From Candidatus Atribacteria bacterium (GTDB lineage: Bacteria; Atribacterota; Atribacteria; Atribacterales; Atribacteraceae): a DNA stretch of 6,508 nucleotides. The notes under the pieces were generated by a model. That model was not told the DNA's origin and ran no database searches. It saw nothing but the letters and a program-made list of their open reading frames with translations. The stretch lies in NCBI GenBank assembly GCA_003561145.1, contig PWXL01000107.1:1-6508 (forward strand), read 5' to 3'. The position numbers and the translations under genes were made by a program. Position 1 is the first letter of the stretch. Each line of letters opens with the position of its first letter. Below, piece after piece: positions 6,202 through 6,508 of the stretch.

Positions 6202-6208
6202 AAGGGGG
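6202..6208 (+). promoter_or_regulatory. Ribosome binding site that sets the cdaA start
   Basis: AAGGGGG stands 6 bases before TTG 6215, in the short gap after the argF stop. An in-frame TAA (6197–6199) lies just upstream, and no ATG occurs in this frame up to the window end. The TTG is therefore the best available start. Confidence 0.65.
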
Positions 6209-6214
6209 CCGGAT

Positions 6215-6508
6215 TTGGGATTTTTAGGCCCATGGCGCTGGCTGATTATTTTCCTGGTTTTATGGTTACTTTCCTGGCGAATCTTCCTCATTGTACGCGG
6301 GACTTCGCTGCTTGCACCCCTCCGTTATTTGGGGCTTCTCCTCGTGGTAGCAGGTATATCGAATTATGCCGGGTTGCAGGAACTTGCTCCATTTTGGCGC
6401 GCTTTGATATTCTTTTACCTGGCAGGCGCTGCCATAGTATTTCAACCTGAGTTACGGCGGGTATACGTCAACAGGTCTTTTCAGGGTGAATCGGTAAGCA
6501 GGCAGCTC
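6215..6508 (+). CDS. cdaA: Diadenylate cyclase CdaA, N-terminal membrane part (3' end outside window)
   Basis: The frame runs off the right edge after 98 codons. It encodes three hydrophobic segments (residues about 8–27, 35–52 and 56–76). After the first comes IVRGTSLLAPLRYLGLLLV (26–44), then the block AAIVFQPELRR (71–81). The [IL].RGT motif and the FQPELRR motif after the third helix are typical of CdaA-type (DacA) membrane-bound diadenylate cyclases, which make c-di-AMP from two ATP. The catalytic DGA and RHR motifs would lie beyond the window, so activity cannot be judged. The start is TTG 6215, supported by an AAGGGGG site and by the in-frame stop at 6197. Only 15 bases separate it from argF, with no terminator, so it is probably in the same transcript. 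In many Bacillota cdaA is followed by ybbR and glmM; that cannot be checked here. Confidence 0.78.
   Translation, partial: MGFLGPWRWLIIFLVLWLLSWRIFLIVRGTSLLAPLRYLGLLLVVAGISNYAGLQELAPFWRALIFFYLAGAAIVFQPELRRVYVNRSFQGESVSRQL

Overview
This window reads as a stretch of chromosome from a bacterium of the Bacillota (Firmicutes), most likely a clostridial or Peptococcaceae-like lineage. The evidence is the order comEC–holA with a converging rpsT, an ornithine racemase of the clostridial Orr type, a CdaA-type diadenylate cyclase, purine-rich Shine-Dalgarno sites and several TTG/GTG starts. The genus cannot be fixed from the sequence. I see no RNA gene, insertion sequence, CRISPR array or phage remnant, and base composition looks even throughout.

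Left part (1–1761): the 3' end of comEC (DNA-uptake channel) overlaps holA (DNA polymerase III delta subunit). holA ends in an imperfect hairpin followed by a T-rich run, and the short gene rpsT (ribosomal protein S20) comes in from the opposite strand. rpsT has a recognisable promoter and a small 5'-leader hairpin.

Middle (1762–4109): a 12-helix major facilitator transporter of the fosmidomycin-resistance (Fsr) type has its own candidate promoter. The classical pair rplM–rpsI (L13 and S9) follows, with a strong promoter in front and a clear intrinsic terminator behind.

Right part (4110–6508): three closely spaced genes on the plus strand probably form one transcript. They are a PLP-dependent ornithine racemase-like enzyme, an ornithine carbamoyltransferase (argF) and the start of cdaA, whose catalytic domain lies beyond the window. 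The first two share ornithine as likely substrate; cdaA makes the second messenger c-di-AMP. I recovered cdaA by reading the frame that runs off the right edge; it begins at a TTG codon with a good ribosome binding site.

Most of the window is conserved housekeeping DNA. The least ordinary part is the racemase–argF–cdaA arrangement. Nothing here supports a claim of an entirely new system.
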